Source of the DNA: Oceanihabitans iliipiscarium
Lineage (GTDB): Bacteria > Bacteroidota > Bacteroidia > Flavobacteriales > Flavobacteriaceae
Assembly (NCBI RefSeq): GCF_042686125.1
Contig: NZ_JBHUOV010000017.1
Span: 1 to 48,984, forward strand
Length of the DNA: 48,984 nt
Direction of reading: 5' to 3'
Shown here: one piece after another, positions 32,201 to 40,613 of the stretch
Position numbering within the stretch: the stretch's first letter is position 1
Layout of the letters: every line of letters begins with the position of its first letter
Notes under the pieces: generated by a model
Seen by the model: only the letters and a program-made list of their open reading frames with translations
Databases searched by the model: none
Told to the model about the DNA's origin: nothing
Translations under genes and position numbers: made by a program

Positions 32201-33473
32201 TATAAGCAATGAAGAACTTGAAAAGCTTAAAACACTAGACGCAGCTAAAAAAGCACTCCAAGAACAATTTGATAAGGAAGAGCTTGTTAAACAGAAAGAG
32301 CATTTAGATGCGTTAGTGGCACAGCTAACCTCCTTTATGGAGTCAGGTAAGTTTGAAGGCTTTGATCTTACGCTTTTAACTCCAGAGCAACAGTCTGAAT
32401 TTGAAGCTCAAGTTGAAACGCTTAAATTAAAAATTCAAGAATTAGTAGCGGCTAAAAACAGCCTTTCCGGAGGAGGAGAAGACGAAGATGATGATGGTTC
32501 AGGTAAACTAGATTTAGGTGAAGCTGGAGAAATGGATGTTCTTGGGTTTACCGCAGATCAATGGCTTACTACTTTTCAGAATATAGAAGATTTAGGAGGA
32601 GCTATAGGTGTTGCTAGTATGGGAGTACAGGCTTTTATGAATGCTTGGGCTAAATATCATGAATTTGTTAGTGCTAAAGAAGATAAAGCACTTAGAAAAT
32701 TTGAAGCAGCTACTGAAAGAAAAAAGATTAAGCAAAAAAACCTTTTAGACTCTGGTTTAATTAATAGACGTCAATACGATGCGGCTATTAAAGCTTTAGA
32801 AGAAGAACAAGATAAGCGTAAAGCTGAATTAGAATATAAACAAGCGAAACGCGCTTGGCAAATGCAATTGTTAAATGCAATTGCTGGAGCCGCTATGGCA
32901 ACTATAAATGGTTTTAATTCAACACCTTTTTTACCTGTTGGTTTAATAATGGGTGCTTTAGCAGCAACACTAGGTACTATTCAGGTTGGTATCATAGCAA
33001 AAAACAAGCCAGTAAAGGGATATCAAAAAGGACTTTATAATATTACTAGAGAACAGGATGGAAAACAATTTAATGCAGCTTATGGCGGTTTTTCTAGATC
33101 AGGTTTAGTAGACGAACCAACAGTATTTTTAGCTGGAGAGCAAGGAAAAAAATCACCAGAACTTATTATTAATGGAGAAGATTTGAAACAGTTTAATCCA
33201 GATTTAAAAAATAGTTTATATCGTGAGATTGGCAGGGTTAAAGGATATGAAGATGGAATATATAAGTCTAATCCTCAGCAAGAGGAATCTTCTAGTTTTA
33301 ATAACACAGTTAATACAGAGCTTTTACATGTAATTAAAAAAAACACAGATCTCTTACAGTATATTATTGATCATGGTATTGAAGCGTACTTGGAAAGAAA
33401 TTACCAAAACGCAAAAAAAATAAGGGATGATATAAAGGCATTAGAAAAAATAGAAAATAAATCAAAACGATAG
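29256..33473 (+). CDS. tail tape measure protein
   Basis: This is a 1405-residue protein. Residues 1-150 are heptad-rich coiled coil. Residues about 180-430 resemble the TP901/PhageMin tail domain (NGKLSDAQSDVQKTTGMTK...GGRVGIVKEEISDFVEVMN). Hydrophobic segments follow (LLKAVIIITAAVISY, SPIGLVVGLITAAAGAYLLF, and a C-terminal IAGAAMATINGF to GALAATLGTIQVGIIA). Long coiled coils separate them. This is the layout of a tape measure, which sets tail length and helps DNA entry. Length implies a long flexible tail. Confidence 0.85.
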   Translation: MAGKLTREKLQVDVVINGNQAQAELFKLEKRQRELKTTNKELYAERAKLIAQGKKTTQEYKNLTSEIKKNNAELKSNKLEISALQNKIGITGLSMRQLRQRAAELRVSLNNMIPGSGKYKKLQADLKLVNTQLQKLSINSRASESSLSKVANSFNKYAALGASIIATGTGVVLTLQKMIDYNGKLSDAQSDVQKTTGMTKNEVDDLTKSFGLLKTRTQRIDLLKIAEEGGRVGIVKEEISDFVEVMNKATVALGDSFPGGVEEVASKLGILKNLFKETKDLDVDLAFNAIGSSINDLGAAGNATEDNLAEFAARVGSLPEALKPTVGEALALGAAFEESGIKAEISSRAYGIVLSQVTNNTDKFAKVMGITQKEVKDLVNTNPLEFFLQFSKGLKGMDATDIGETLKFLGVSSTGATKVIGAAANNQERFRRTIELSNKSLVDATSLTTEYDIKNNNLAATIAKVQKRLIGAFSSESVINGLNNFIEWFAKFIGASEDADGKVTKFRNRLVALLKAVIIITAAVISYNTAIKLAALWTGTLDKTTRLYILTQKAATVATTALRAITLLLSAGFNLVTLNLTRARAAMALFNRTLMLSPIGLVVGLITAAAGAYLLFSENSKKALTSQSLFNSALKEAESVTAETITQKKLLLDVARDETLSMQQRQEAVDELNRTVPEYNNNLTIESANTLAAKDALNKHIEALKQNAISHVLLERIKKKAVELADQENSSLQDNIKWYEQLWNQMKSGPSAIAAISKNTETAIKNKQDSINTTKEEIAALEELYKTQLKNNPTAPISPDANPLPTSSPGNLNTSGGSSKIKLPKGSAAGLLSAQQAAENARIALIQDAFVREMAQNDANHKFKLQKLQQQLVAEKELKILDKQIDVARAKGTTEGDNEASVLEQVKLEWVEKNKAINESIEYENSMHELRKGVIIEKGYSDDIKTSEEAYKREKVIREQQFLKNLNSIKKLQDAKNKLRGFISNEELEKLKTLDAAKKALQEQFDKEELVKQKEHLDALVAQLTSFMESGKFEGFDLTLLTPEQQSEFEAQVETLKLKIQELVAAKNSLSGGGEDEDDDGSGKLDLGEAGEMDVLGFTADQWLTTFQNIEDLGGAIGVASMGVQAFMNAWAKYHEFVSAKEDKALRKFEAATERKKIKQKNLLDSGLINRRQYDAAIKALEEEQDKRKAELEYKQAKRAWQMQLLNAIAGAAMATINGFNSTPFLPVGLIMGALAATLGTIQVGIIAKNKPVKGYQKGLYNITREQDGKQFNAAYGGFSRSGLVDEPTVFLAGEQGKKSPELIINGEDLKQFNPDLKNSLYREIGRVKGYEDGIYKSNPQQEESSSFNNTVNTELLHVIKKNTDLLQYIIDHGIEAYLERNYQNAKKIRDDIKALEKIENKSKR

Positions 33474-33474
33474 T

Positions 33475-33873
33475 ATGGCTTATAATAATTTTTCAGTTCA
33501 AGAAGTTTTTAAAAATAAACTGCTAAATGTAGTTTGTAATAATATATTAGAGCAACTCACTTTAAAGTATGAAACAGAAGTGCCTACCTCTTTTTGTTTA
33601 ACGGGAACTGTGGCTAAAATCATAAATGGAGCCTCAGCAACACCTGTAAAAGTAGTTCCTTTTATAACAGATGATTTAAAAAAGTTTAATTTTTTCGGAA
33701 ATGAAATAGCAAAATATTTAGGAGCTTCTGCGGTTAAGTTTTCAGACAGAATTCAAATGACATATAAAGGTATTTTTTTAGAATGTTGGCTAACAGATGA
33801 TTTAGGAACTATAAATACAGTTGACACAATACAGGTACAAGACTCATCAGATGTACCTTTAAACATAAATTAA
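33475..33873 (+). CDS. tail-associated hypothetical protein
   Basis: This is a 132-residue mixed alpha/beta protein (NKLLNVVCNNILEQLTLKYETEVPTSFCLTGTVAKIING) starting one base after the tape measure stop. Its place between the tape measure and the large distal tail proteins suggests a distal-tail or baseplate component. No family is recognised. Confidence 0.5.
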   Translation: MAYNNFSVQEVFKNKLLNVVCNNILEQLTLKYETEVPTSFCLTGTVAKIINGASATPVKVVPFITDDLKKFNFFGNEIAKYLGASAVKFSDRIQMTYKGIFLECWLTDDLGTINTVDTIQVQDSSDVPLNIN

Positions 33874-33874
33874 A

Positions 33875-36115
33875 ATGGCGTATAATATTGAGTTACATAG
33901 CGAACCGGAATTTTCATCAAGTTCAGTAAGTAGGCCGCCAAGCGCAGACTGGGAGTTCTCACCTTCTCCACCATATACAATGAATTATGAAATAGGTGAC
34001 GCAGATCCTTCAAATTTCGAAATTGATACAATCATACATGATTATATTACTTCTTATGCGGATTCAGATTATGTTAGTTTCAAAATTAAAACAAGTTCTT
34101 TAGTTACTTTAGGAGGTGAAGCATATGAAGGCTTAATGGAATTAGAAGGTGAAATTCAAGACGCTCAACCAACCGGTTACGTATTATCAGAAGAGAATTT
34201 AGAAGTGACAAATGAAGTTGCTTTCACAAATTTATTTTTAGCGCTTCCTGGATTATATAATTTTAAAATTGGTTTCTTGGTTTACGGAGTGTTAGAGGAT
34301 GATAGCGAAGAACTGTTAGATACTAAAATTTATTTTTTTAGATTATTAATATCAGGAGAAACACCGTCTGAGTCTGTTGTATTATCTCCAGAAAGTTTAA
34401 ATTTTGAACATATTGTTGGCGAATCATTACCAGCATCTCAAACTTTTAATATTTCGGCTACAGGAACTTTTATAATTGGTGTTGTTGATCGCTTTGCGCT
34501 TTCTGGCGGTAATTTAGTGTTTCAAGAAACTGTTGATGGCATATCAAAATACCAAGGCTCAGATTCTCAAACAGTAAATATAACTTTAGCAATAACTATA
34601 GAGTTAGAGCCTATCGGATATTATACTGGTTTTGCATATGGTTATAATGCAGCAATTTCAGAGTGGCTCCCTTTAGATCTGTATGTTCAATTGTATGAAA
34701 CCTCCACAGCATTATTAACTCCAACATTTTTAGAGTTTTCTGCTATAAAAAACATAAGAGAAGCTGAAGCTCAATCTGTAGAAGTAAATGGACCTGGAAC
34801 AATAACGTTTGCTCATCCTACATGGATAATCTGTGAAGTAATATATGATGGATTTTTAAAATCTGTGTCCATCAAACCTATTAATAGTGACGATTTAACG
34901 GCAGGAACTTATGAAGGCGTTGTTACTTTAACTTTATTAGGTGTAGATTATGAAATAGAAATTTTACACAATGTTTACGAAAATGTTGTTTTAGGATTGT
35001 CAGAAGACTCTATAAATTTCACTAAAGACCATGATACAATATCAACATTTTATGAGTCTGTTGATTTTCAAGTTCAAATAAGCTTAGATATTACATATTA
35101 TAATTACAAATATAGAGTTTCAAATTCTAGGGTGTTAGAATATTTAATGGGTTTATTTGCTTCTAAAGCAACGTTTTTTATAGGTGAAGTTCTAGATAAT
35201 ATTATGAAAGAATTGTTAAGCGTGTCGCTTATAGATATGGAAACCTTAGCCAACACTACGGTTGCAGATGAAACCGCTTATTTTAGAACTTATTATGCGC
35301 CTTGTGAAGTAGATTTAGGCATCAGTTTTTTACACAAGAGTAATCCTGAATTAAATCATGTAGTGAATTATACAGATTTAAAATTTATTTCTGGTAGAAA
35401 GCCAAAAAGAATGTTTACAGACGCTATTTTATTAAATTATTACGGAGAAGATCTTCGGGTAACGCCTAGTAGTTATGCCATGTTTAATTTTTATAAAGAG
35501 TCTAATCACAGGTTGAGAGTATATAAAAACGGTGAGTTTGAATATAATATTAATCATGCTCCTGGTTATAATAGGCTGTTTGGGTATCGTCATAAGTTTA
35601 ATACTTATAGTCCTGGTGATGTGGTTGAAATAAGATTATATAAAGATTATGAAGGCTTTGCCACTACTTCGTGGTTCGATGATTCGGCTAATTACTTGTC
35701 TCAAATATATCGTGTTTTCCCTGAAAGTAATCAAAGCTTTCATGTTGCATGGGAAAACGAACACAGAGTGCTTGAAATCATGGAGTTTACAGGAGAATTT
35801 AAATTACCTTTAGAATATGATAACACCACAGTGAAAAGCTATCAGGACTTTTTAGAAAAGCTTAAAAAAGTGGATGTAAAAAGGACTCAAAATATGTTTA
35901 TTAATACCGGCTTTATTTTAAAAGAAAATGTAAAGCGTATAGATGGTTTGCTTTCTGCAAAACGTGCATGGATTTTATCTGATTCTTCAGACAGTGTTGT
36001 GGAATTAATACCGGTTAATAAAAAATTTGAAAATGTAGATTCTACATTAGAAATATATGAGCTTACTGTTGAATTTAACATAAACTTAAATAATGATTCT
36101 GAAATTCATACATAG
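33875..36115 (+). CDS. large tail protein with BACON-like Ig repeats
   Basis: This is a 746-residue protein. Residues about 168-272 and 280-366 repeat the pattern hhSPxxLxFxxh...QxhxhxxxGTFxhxV, typical of BACON-type immunoglobulin folds (Bacteroidota-associated, often carbohydrate-related), and a third partial copy starts near 371. The C-terminal half (LLSVSLIDMETLANT...YRVFPESNQSFHVAWENEHRV) is a distinct domain, perhaps a baseplate hub or fibre-attachment region. It overlaps the next gene by 23 bases. Adhesion to host surface glycans is a reasonable inference. Confidence 0.6.
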   Translation: MAYNIELHSEPEFSSSSVSRPPSADWEFSPSPPYTMNYEIGDADPSNFEIDTIIHDYITSYADSDYVSFKIKTSSLVTLGGEAYEGLMELEGEIQDAQPTGYVLSEENLEVTNEVAFTNLFLALPGLYNFKIGFLVYGVLEDDSEELLDTKIYFFRLLISGETPSESVVLSPESLNFEHIVGESLPASQTFNISATGTFIIGVVDRFALSGGNLVFQETVDGISKYQGSDSQTVNITLAITIELEPIGYYTGFAYGYNAAISEWLPLDLYVQLYETSTALLTPTFLEFSAIKNIREAEAQSVEVNGPGTITFAHPTWIICEVIYDGFLKSVSIKPINSDDLTAGTYEGVVTLTLLGVDYEIEILHNVYENVVLGLSEDSINFTKDHDTISTFYESVDFQVQISLDITYYNYKYRVSNSRVLEYLMGLFASKATFFIGEVLDNIMKELLSVSLIDMETLANTTVADETAYFRTYYAPCEVDLGISFLHKSNPELNHVVNYTDLKFISGRKPKRMFTDAILLNYYGEDLRVTPSSYAMFNFYKESNHRLRVYKNGEFEYNINHAPGYNRLFGYRHKFNTYSPGDVVEIRLYKDYEGFATTSWFDDSANYLSQIYRVFPESNQSFHVAWENEHRVLEIMEFTGEFKLPLEYDNTTVKSYQDFLEKLKKVDVKRTQNMFINTGFILKENVKRIDGLLSAKRAWILSDSSDSVVELIPVNKKFENVDSTLEIYELTVEFNINLNNDSEIHT

Positions 36116-37967
36116 TGCATTTGAGCTAGACTTATCAGGCTACAAAGTTATTGTTAATGAAGAAAACAGTTGGTTTTCTGACCGCTTTGTAACACGATAT
36201 ACGTTTCCTATAGAGCTAACCCTAACACCAGAATTAAACGTGGTGTTTGGCGACATTCTTAGAGGAACCAGTCTGAGTATTGAAACATATTTTGTTGGCG
36301 ATTTGTATTATAATGGCAAAGTACATGAAGCTATTTTAGAAATAGAAGAAGATAAAGGTCTAGACATATCTATTACTATTAAATTTGGATTAGAAGAAAT
36401 TCCAAATTATAATAAAAAATTAAAAGAATTACCATTAGAAACGGTTGATCTTTCTGAAACCACAATTTATGCACACGCAGAAACTATTATAATCCAATCT
36501 TATCCTGCAGTGAATTATAATTTTGTGCAAGTTCACACAAATAAGTATGATACAGAATCAGAGCAATGGGCGTATTTTGAAGGAGTTATAAACAAAAGAG
36601 TTGATGGTGCGTTTTTAGAAAACACATTTAATGAAGAAGAGAGCATTTCTGAAAACAGAAACATTATGCAACCACAACCCTATTTAATGCATGTAATAAA
36701 AACCGCAGTTGAAGATGCGGGTTATGAACTTGCGGGAACATTTAAAGACGATCCTGATTTTAAACAAGCGCTTTTTAGCGAAATGAGCTTGTATTATTCT
36801 GCTATAAATGCGAACTCTCAAGAGTTGTTCTTTGGTATGCAAGATTTTACTAGCGAAGATGACGGTCCTTATTTGCATCCCTGGTTTGTTGGCTCTTTTG
36901 GTCCGTACAAATATGGTCATTATAGTGAAACTATTACGCTGACTGATCATGGAAGATATAAAATAGCAGGAAATTTAATTAGGAGACGAATTGGACCTGC
37001 CTACATAGGTATAAAGTTTAATGGCGAAATCATTTTGAATTACGAAAGAACTTCTTATTCTAGGATAAGAGTAAGACACCATCAAATAGACTTAAATGTA
37101 GATTTTAATGGAGGTTCTGGAGTTATAGAGGTGTTTAGTTATCAGCTTAGTAGATATATTGATGATGAAGGAGAGTCTATTACGGAAGAAAGTATCGCGG
37201 ATTTAACCATAAGCCAAATAGCCAAATATGATGAGTCAGGAGATTTAATTACAACTTTAGTTGCTGCAGAAGACATTGTGCTTACAGAATGTGTTCCAGA
37301 TATTACTTTTGGAGAGCTTATGACAATGTTGAAAAATTGGAAGAATATTGATATAGAGATTATTGATAATCAATTTTATATTAACAGCGTTGTAGATAAA
37401 TTGTTATCATCCGAAGTGATTAACCTAGAGCCTTATGAAGTAAATGCGCCTTTACGCTCACATTCAAAAGGAGATTCATTCTTGTTACAATTTAAAGAAA
37501 TTAATTCTGAAATATACACTTACACTAAGGTGTTTATAGATCAATATGGAGCGTTGTTAGATGGGTTTGTTACGAATGATGACACAACCGAAATAACCAT
37601 TAACGGACTTCCCTTGCCTATTGCGACTATAAACAATATTACTACAGCAGATCATTTTTTAGACGATAAAACAACGGTAAAATTAATTTTATTTGATGGT
37701 TCTACATCAGAAAATTTAGCGCAATCTAACGAAAGGCTATTGTTGCCAAGCGTGTTCTATGAAGATCATGAAAAGTGGTTAGAGTTAAGAATAATTTCTA
37801 AACTTACCAATTGGCAATTTTTAATGACTGAAGAGGATGCGTTAGAATTAAAATTAAAAAATCATGCATATGCTTATAAGCAATATCAGATAATTAAGTC
37901 TTTTACAAAAGAGCTCGTTAAAAACGGCTTGTGGTCTGTAGAAATAAATTTAAAAGCCTTGTCTTAA
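36093..37967 (+). CDS. distal tail (baseplate-like) protein
   Basis: This is a 624-residue, beta-rich protein. It starts inside the previous gene (ATG 36093) and opens with LKFIHSAFELDLSGYKVIVNEENSWFSDRFVTRYTFPIELT, like the start of phage minor tail or baseplate proteins. Regions of alternating strands follow (YKIAGNLIRRRIGPAYIGIKFNGEIILNY). It is the last rightward virion gene, and its stop overlaps the convergent integrase stop by four bases. A specific family is not identified. Confidence 0.6.
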   Translation: MILKFIHSAFELDLSGYKVIVNEENSWFSDRFVTRYTFPIELTLTPELNVVFGDILRGTSLSIETYFVGDLYYNGKVHEAILEIEEDKGLDISITIKFGLEEIPNYNKKLKELPLETVDLSETTIYAHAETIIIQSYPAVNYNFVQVHTNKYDTESEQWAYFEGVINKRVDGAFLENTFNEEESISENRNIMQPQPYLMHVIKTAVEDAGYELAGTFKDDPDFKQALFSEMSLYYSAINANSQELFFGMQDFTSEDDGPYLHPWFVGSFGPYKYGHYSETITLTDHGRYKIAGNLIRRRIGPAYIGIKFNGEIILNYERTSYSRIRVRHHQIDLNVDFNGGSGVIEVFSYQLSRYIDDEGESITEESIADLTISQIAKYDESGDLITTLVAAEDIVLTECVPDITFGELMTMLKNWKNIDIEIIDNQFYINSVVDKLLSSEVINLEPYEVNAPLRSHSKGDSFLLQFKEINSEIYTYTKVFIDQYGALLDGFVTNDDTTEITINGLPLPIATINNITTADHFLDDKTTVKLILFDGSTSENLAQSNERLLLPSVFYEDHEKWLELRIISKLTNWQFLMTEEDALELKLKNHAYAYKQYQIIKSFTKELVKNGLWSVEINLKALS

Positions 37968-39148
37968 AACATGTTATCCATTAAATCTGCTTCAGCATTT
38001 TTTTCTAACTCAGCTAAATGCACGTATACCATAGTTTCGCGAACGTCGCTATGGTTCATTAATATCTGAAGCTTGGTAACATCACCACCCAGCAATATGT
38101 AATTAGTGCCGAAGGTGTGTCTAGACATATGGTAATCTACACGTTTGGATATTTGGAACCAGGCGCAAATTTCTTTTATTACGGTTCGTATATGGCTAGC
38201 TGAATATTTTTCAATAAACAAGTCTTTATTGTGGTTAACAATTTTTATCGCTTTGCGATTTAACTTAATAACTTGTAGTTTTCCTGTTTTTACGTGAGTA
38301 AATTGAAATTTACCAGACTCAATAGTGTGTCGGCCCTGTGCGAGCACATCAGAAGATCTTAAACCTGTAAAACAACTAAAAAGGAAATAGCCTAAACATA
38401 GCTTTTGGTTTTTTGGAATGTGATTTGAAAAATAATAGTCGTACAAAATTTTAACTTCATCACTATTCAGATAACTTTTTTGTCCTTGAGTAGATCCTGA
38501 AACAACATTATCTAAATCTACAGGAAGTTTTACTCCAGCTTTAACAGCGTATCGTAAATATTTTTTAATTATTTTAATGTTACCATTTCTAGTGGCTTTA
38601 TTATTACCAAGATTGGCCAGGTGATGTCTATAGTTTACAAAAAACATTTCGTTAATATCATAAAATAGTATTTCGTTTTGATATTCCTCCAATTTTTTCA
38701 GTATAGATTGTTCTTTAGCGTAAGTACTGCTTTTAATTGTTGATTTTCTTTCTTCTAATATAGCCTGACTATATTTAACAAAATTCGTTTTAGGCATATC
38801 GTTATTAAATTCAAACAAAAAACGATCAATAGTTAAAGGTTTAGAGGAGAGCCTATAGAATTTTTTTATTTTGGTAATTTTAGACCAAACAATATCTAAA
38901 AAGAGGTTTAAGTCTTGAGCGTCGGCATCATTTCCTTTAACACGCATCTTTTCGTTGTTCCAGGATTTAGGACTCACATATATGTCCAGAGGAATTCTTT
39001 CTCTTCTTTTATTTGCACAAACGTGTAAGTAAACTAAGGATAATCCATCTTTGTTAATGTAATTTCTTTTTTTAAATTTAAAGGTCATTGGCACAAACAT
39101 TTTTCTTGTGTCAATTCCTGTGTCAAAAATCCCAAATAATTTCTGCAT
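37964..39148 (-). CDS. tyrosine integrase (phage/ICE type)
   Basis: This is a 394-residue integrase of the common Bacteroidota type: an N-terminal arm-binding region (NYINKDGLSLVYLHVCANKRRERIPLDIYVSPKSWN), a SAM-like core-binding domain (about 110-210) and a catalytic domain. Catalytic residues are Arg in FTGLRSSD, His and Arg in HMSRHTFG, His in MNHSDV and Tyr in TMVYVH. The gene points away from the tRNA-Val 3' end 108 bases behind its start, the standard geometry of an integrase next to its attachment site. It likely integrates the element into that tRNA. Confidence 0.9.
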   Translation of the reverse strand: MQKLFGIFDTGIDTRKMFVPMTFKFKKRNYINKDGLSLVYLHVCANKRRERIPLDIYVSPKSWNNEKMRVKGNDADAQDLNLFLDIVWSKITKIKKFYRLSSKPLTIDRFLFEFNNDMPKTNFVKYSQAILEERKSTIKSSTYAKEQSILKKLEEYQNEILFYDINEMFFVNYRHHLANLGNNKATRNGNIKIIKKYLRYAVKAGVKLPVDLDNVVSGSTQGQKSYLNSDEVKILYDYYFSNHIPKNQKLCLGYFLFSCFTGLRSSDVLAQGRHTIESGKFQFTHVKTGKLQVIKLNRKAIKIVNHNKDLFIEKYSASHIRTVIKEICAWFQISKRVDYHMSRHTFGTNYILLGGDVTKLQILMNHSDVRETMVYVHLAELEKNAEADLMDNMF

Positions 39149-39175
39149 AGTACTGAAGTTTAAAGATTAAGTATA

Positions 39176-39198
39176 AAAGGCTTGTGTAACAAGCCTTT
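39176..39198 (-). terminator. terminator hairpin between tRNA-Val and the integrase
   Basis: AAAGGCTTGT (39176-39185) and ACAAGCCTTT (39189-39198) form a perfect 10-bp stem with a three-base loop. It probably ends the tRNA-Val transcript and insulates the integrase. A further inverted repeat, CTGAAGT (39153-39159) against ACTTCAG (39208-39214), flanks it. Confidence 0.7.
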
Positions 39199-39255
39199 AT
39201 ATGCTTCACTTCAGCTGTGTGTTGTTTACCTTTTATAAAGAAAAAAGGTGTTTTG

Positions 39256-39330
39256 TGGGCGACAAGGGATTCGAACCCCTGACCCCTTGGGTGTAAACCA
39301 AGTGCTCTGAACCAACTGAGCTAGTCGCCC
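39256..39330 (-). tRNA. tRNA-Val (anticodon UAC)
   Basis: Read leftward, a full cloverleaf is present: acceptor stem GGGCGAC/GTCGCCC, D-arm with AGCTCAGTTGGT, anticodon stem CTTGG/CCAAG around loop TTTACAC, and T-arm GGGGTTCGAATCCC. The anticodon is TAC, so valine. Discriminator is A, and CCA is not encoded. It is the likely integration target of the neighbouring prophage, and its 3' half remains intact on this side. Confidence 0.95.
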
Positions 39331-39393
39331 TAACAATTAGGACTGCAAATATAAAGTAGTTTTTGGTTTAGCAAAAGATTTTTTACAAAAAAA

Positions 39394-40611
39394 TTAAATT
39401 ATTTCTGCTATAACAAAAGTACTACCTCCAACAAAGATTAAATCTTCTGAATCAGCATGTTTTAAAGCCTGTTTATAAGCTTCATTTACAGAATCATACG
39501 ATTGACCTTCATAGCCTTTGATTTTAAAATACCTAGCCAACTCATCAACTGGTTTGCCTCGTGGTATATCTGGTTTACAAAAATAATAGCTTGCTGTAAC
39601 AGGTAACAGTTTTATTATGTCATCTAAATTCTTATCATTTACGACACCAAAAACAATATGGAGTTTTTTAAATTTCTCTTTCTGTAATTGATTCATAACA
39701 TCTTTAAGTCCATCTGAATTATGAGCTGTATCACAAATTACTTTAGGGTTTTCTTGTAGTAATTGCCAACGCCCTTTTAATCCTGTATTAGTAACAACCT
39801 GCAGTAAACCTTTGAATATATGTTCTTTTGAAACTTTCCAACCTAAACTTTGAAGGGTTTTAACCGCCTGTAACACCGTTTTAATATTTTTGACTTGATA
39901 GCTTCCTTTTAAATCGCTTTGAAACACCTCTGAGATAATATCATCTGCATAATATATATTAGACTGTTTTTCTGAAGCTATTCTATTAAATATTGGTGTG
40001 GTTTCTTTCTGAGTTTCACCTACAACTACAGGAATATGTTGCTTAATTATGCCTGCTTTTTCTTCAGCTATAGCTTGTATAGTACTCCCTAAAAACTGAG
40101 TATGATCTAAACCTATATTTGTAATCACAGAAACTTCAGGCGTAATGATATTTGTAGAATCTAATCGTCCGCCTAATCCAACTTCTACAATTGCAATATC
40201 TACCTTTTGTCTGGCAAAATATTCAAAAGCCATCCCTACAGTCATTTCAAAAAAGGATAAGTTATTTGCTTCAAAAAAAGCCTTGTTTCTTTTTATAAAA
40301 CCAATAACGGCCTGTTTGCTAATTTCTTTCCCATTAATCTTAATACGCTCTCTGAAATCCTTTAAATGAGGAGAGGTATATAAACCTACCTTATATCCTG
40401 CTTCCTGAAATATTGAAGCCAACATATGACTTGTTGAGCCTTTTCCATTGGTTCCAGCGACATGCACTGATTTAAATTTAAGTTCTGGCTTTTTTAGGTG
40501 ATGAGCTAACAGAATTGTGTTAGTTAAATCTTTTTTATACGCTTTGCGTCCTTGTCGTTGATACATTGGTAGTTGAGAGAACATCCAATTTACAGTATCT
40601 AAATACGTCAT
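39394..40611 (-). CDS. folC: folylpolyglutamate synthase / dihydrofolate synthase
   Basis: This is a 405-residue Mur-ligase-type enzyme that adds glutamate to dihydropteroate or folates. The ATP-binding motif HVAGTNGKGSTSHMLASIF lies near residue 49, with YTSPHLKDFRERI after it. EVGLGGRLDSTNI and TNIGLDHTQFLG follow, and ICDTAHNSDGLKDV marks the C-terminal Mur domain. Length is normal. It is two bases from the upstream tonB-like gene, so it may be co-transcribed with the TonB/Exb cluster. Confidence 0.95.
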   Translation of the reverse strand: MTYLDTVNWMFSQLPMYQRQGRKAYKKDLTNTILLAHHLKKPELKFKSVHVAGTNGKGSTSHMLASIFQEAGYKVGLYTSPHLKDFRERIKINGKEISKQAVIGFIKRNKAFFEANNLSFFEMTVGMAFEYFARQKVDIAIVEVGLGGRLDSTNIITPEVSVITNIGLDHTQFLGSTIQAIAEEKAGIIKQHIPVVVGETQKETTPIFNRIASEKQSNIYYADDIISEVFQSDLKGSYQVKNIKTVLQAVKTLQSLGWKVSKEHIFKGLLQVVTNTGLKGRWQLLQENPKVICDTAHNSDGLKDVMNQLQKEKFKKLHIVFGVVNDKNLDDIIKLLPVTASYYFCKPDIPRGKPVDELARYFKIKGYEGQSYDSVNEAYKQALKHADSEDLIFVGGSTFVIAEII

Positions 40612-40613
40612 TG

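Larger units (their letters stand above)
1543..39256. mobile_element. integrated tailed phage (prophage); left edge not resolved
   Basis: The stretch holds a terminase large subunit, portal, S49 protease, major capsid, tape measure, baseplate-like and lysis genes, bounded on the right by a tyrosine integrase pointing away from a tRNA-Val 3' end. About 38 kb is consistent with a full-length siphophage. The right end is the tRNA 3' end at about 39256. The left end given here is only the last position before phage-type genes. No repeat of the tRNA end is visible to the left, so the element may extend beyond the window. Confidence 0.75.

Noticed and set aside
1958..37967. Mu-like transposable phage
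   Set aside because: S49 protease, small terminase and gene density recall Mu-like phages, but no DDE transposase or MuB is present, and an integrase sits next to a tRNA.
29256..37967. Contractile injection system or tailocin
   Set aside because: Tail genes alone could suggest this, but a capsid, portal and terminase are present and no sheath protein is recognised.
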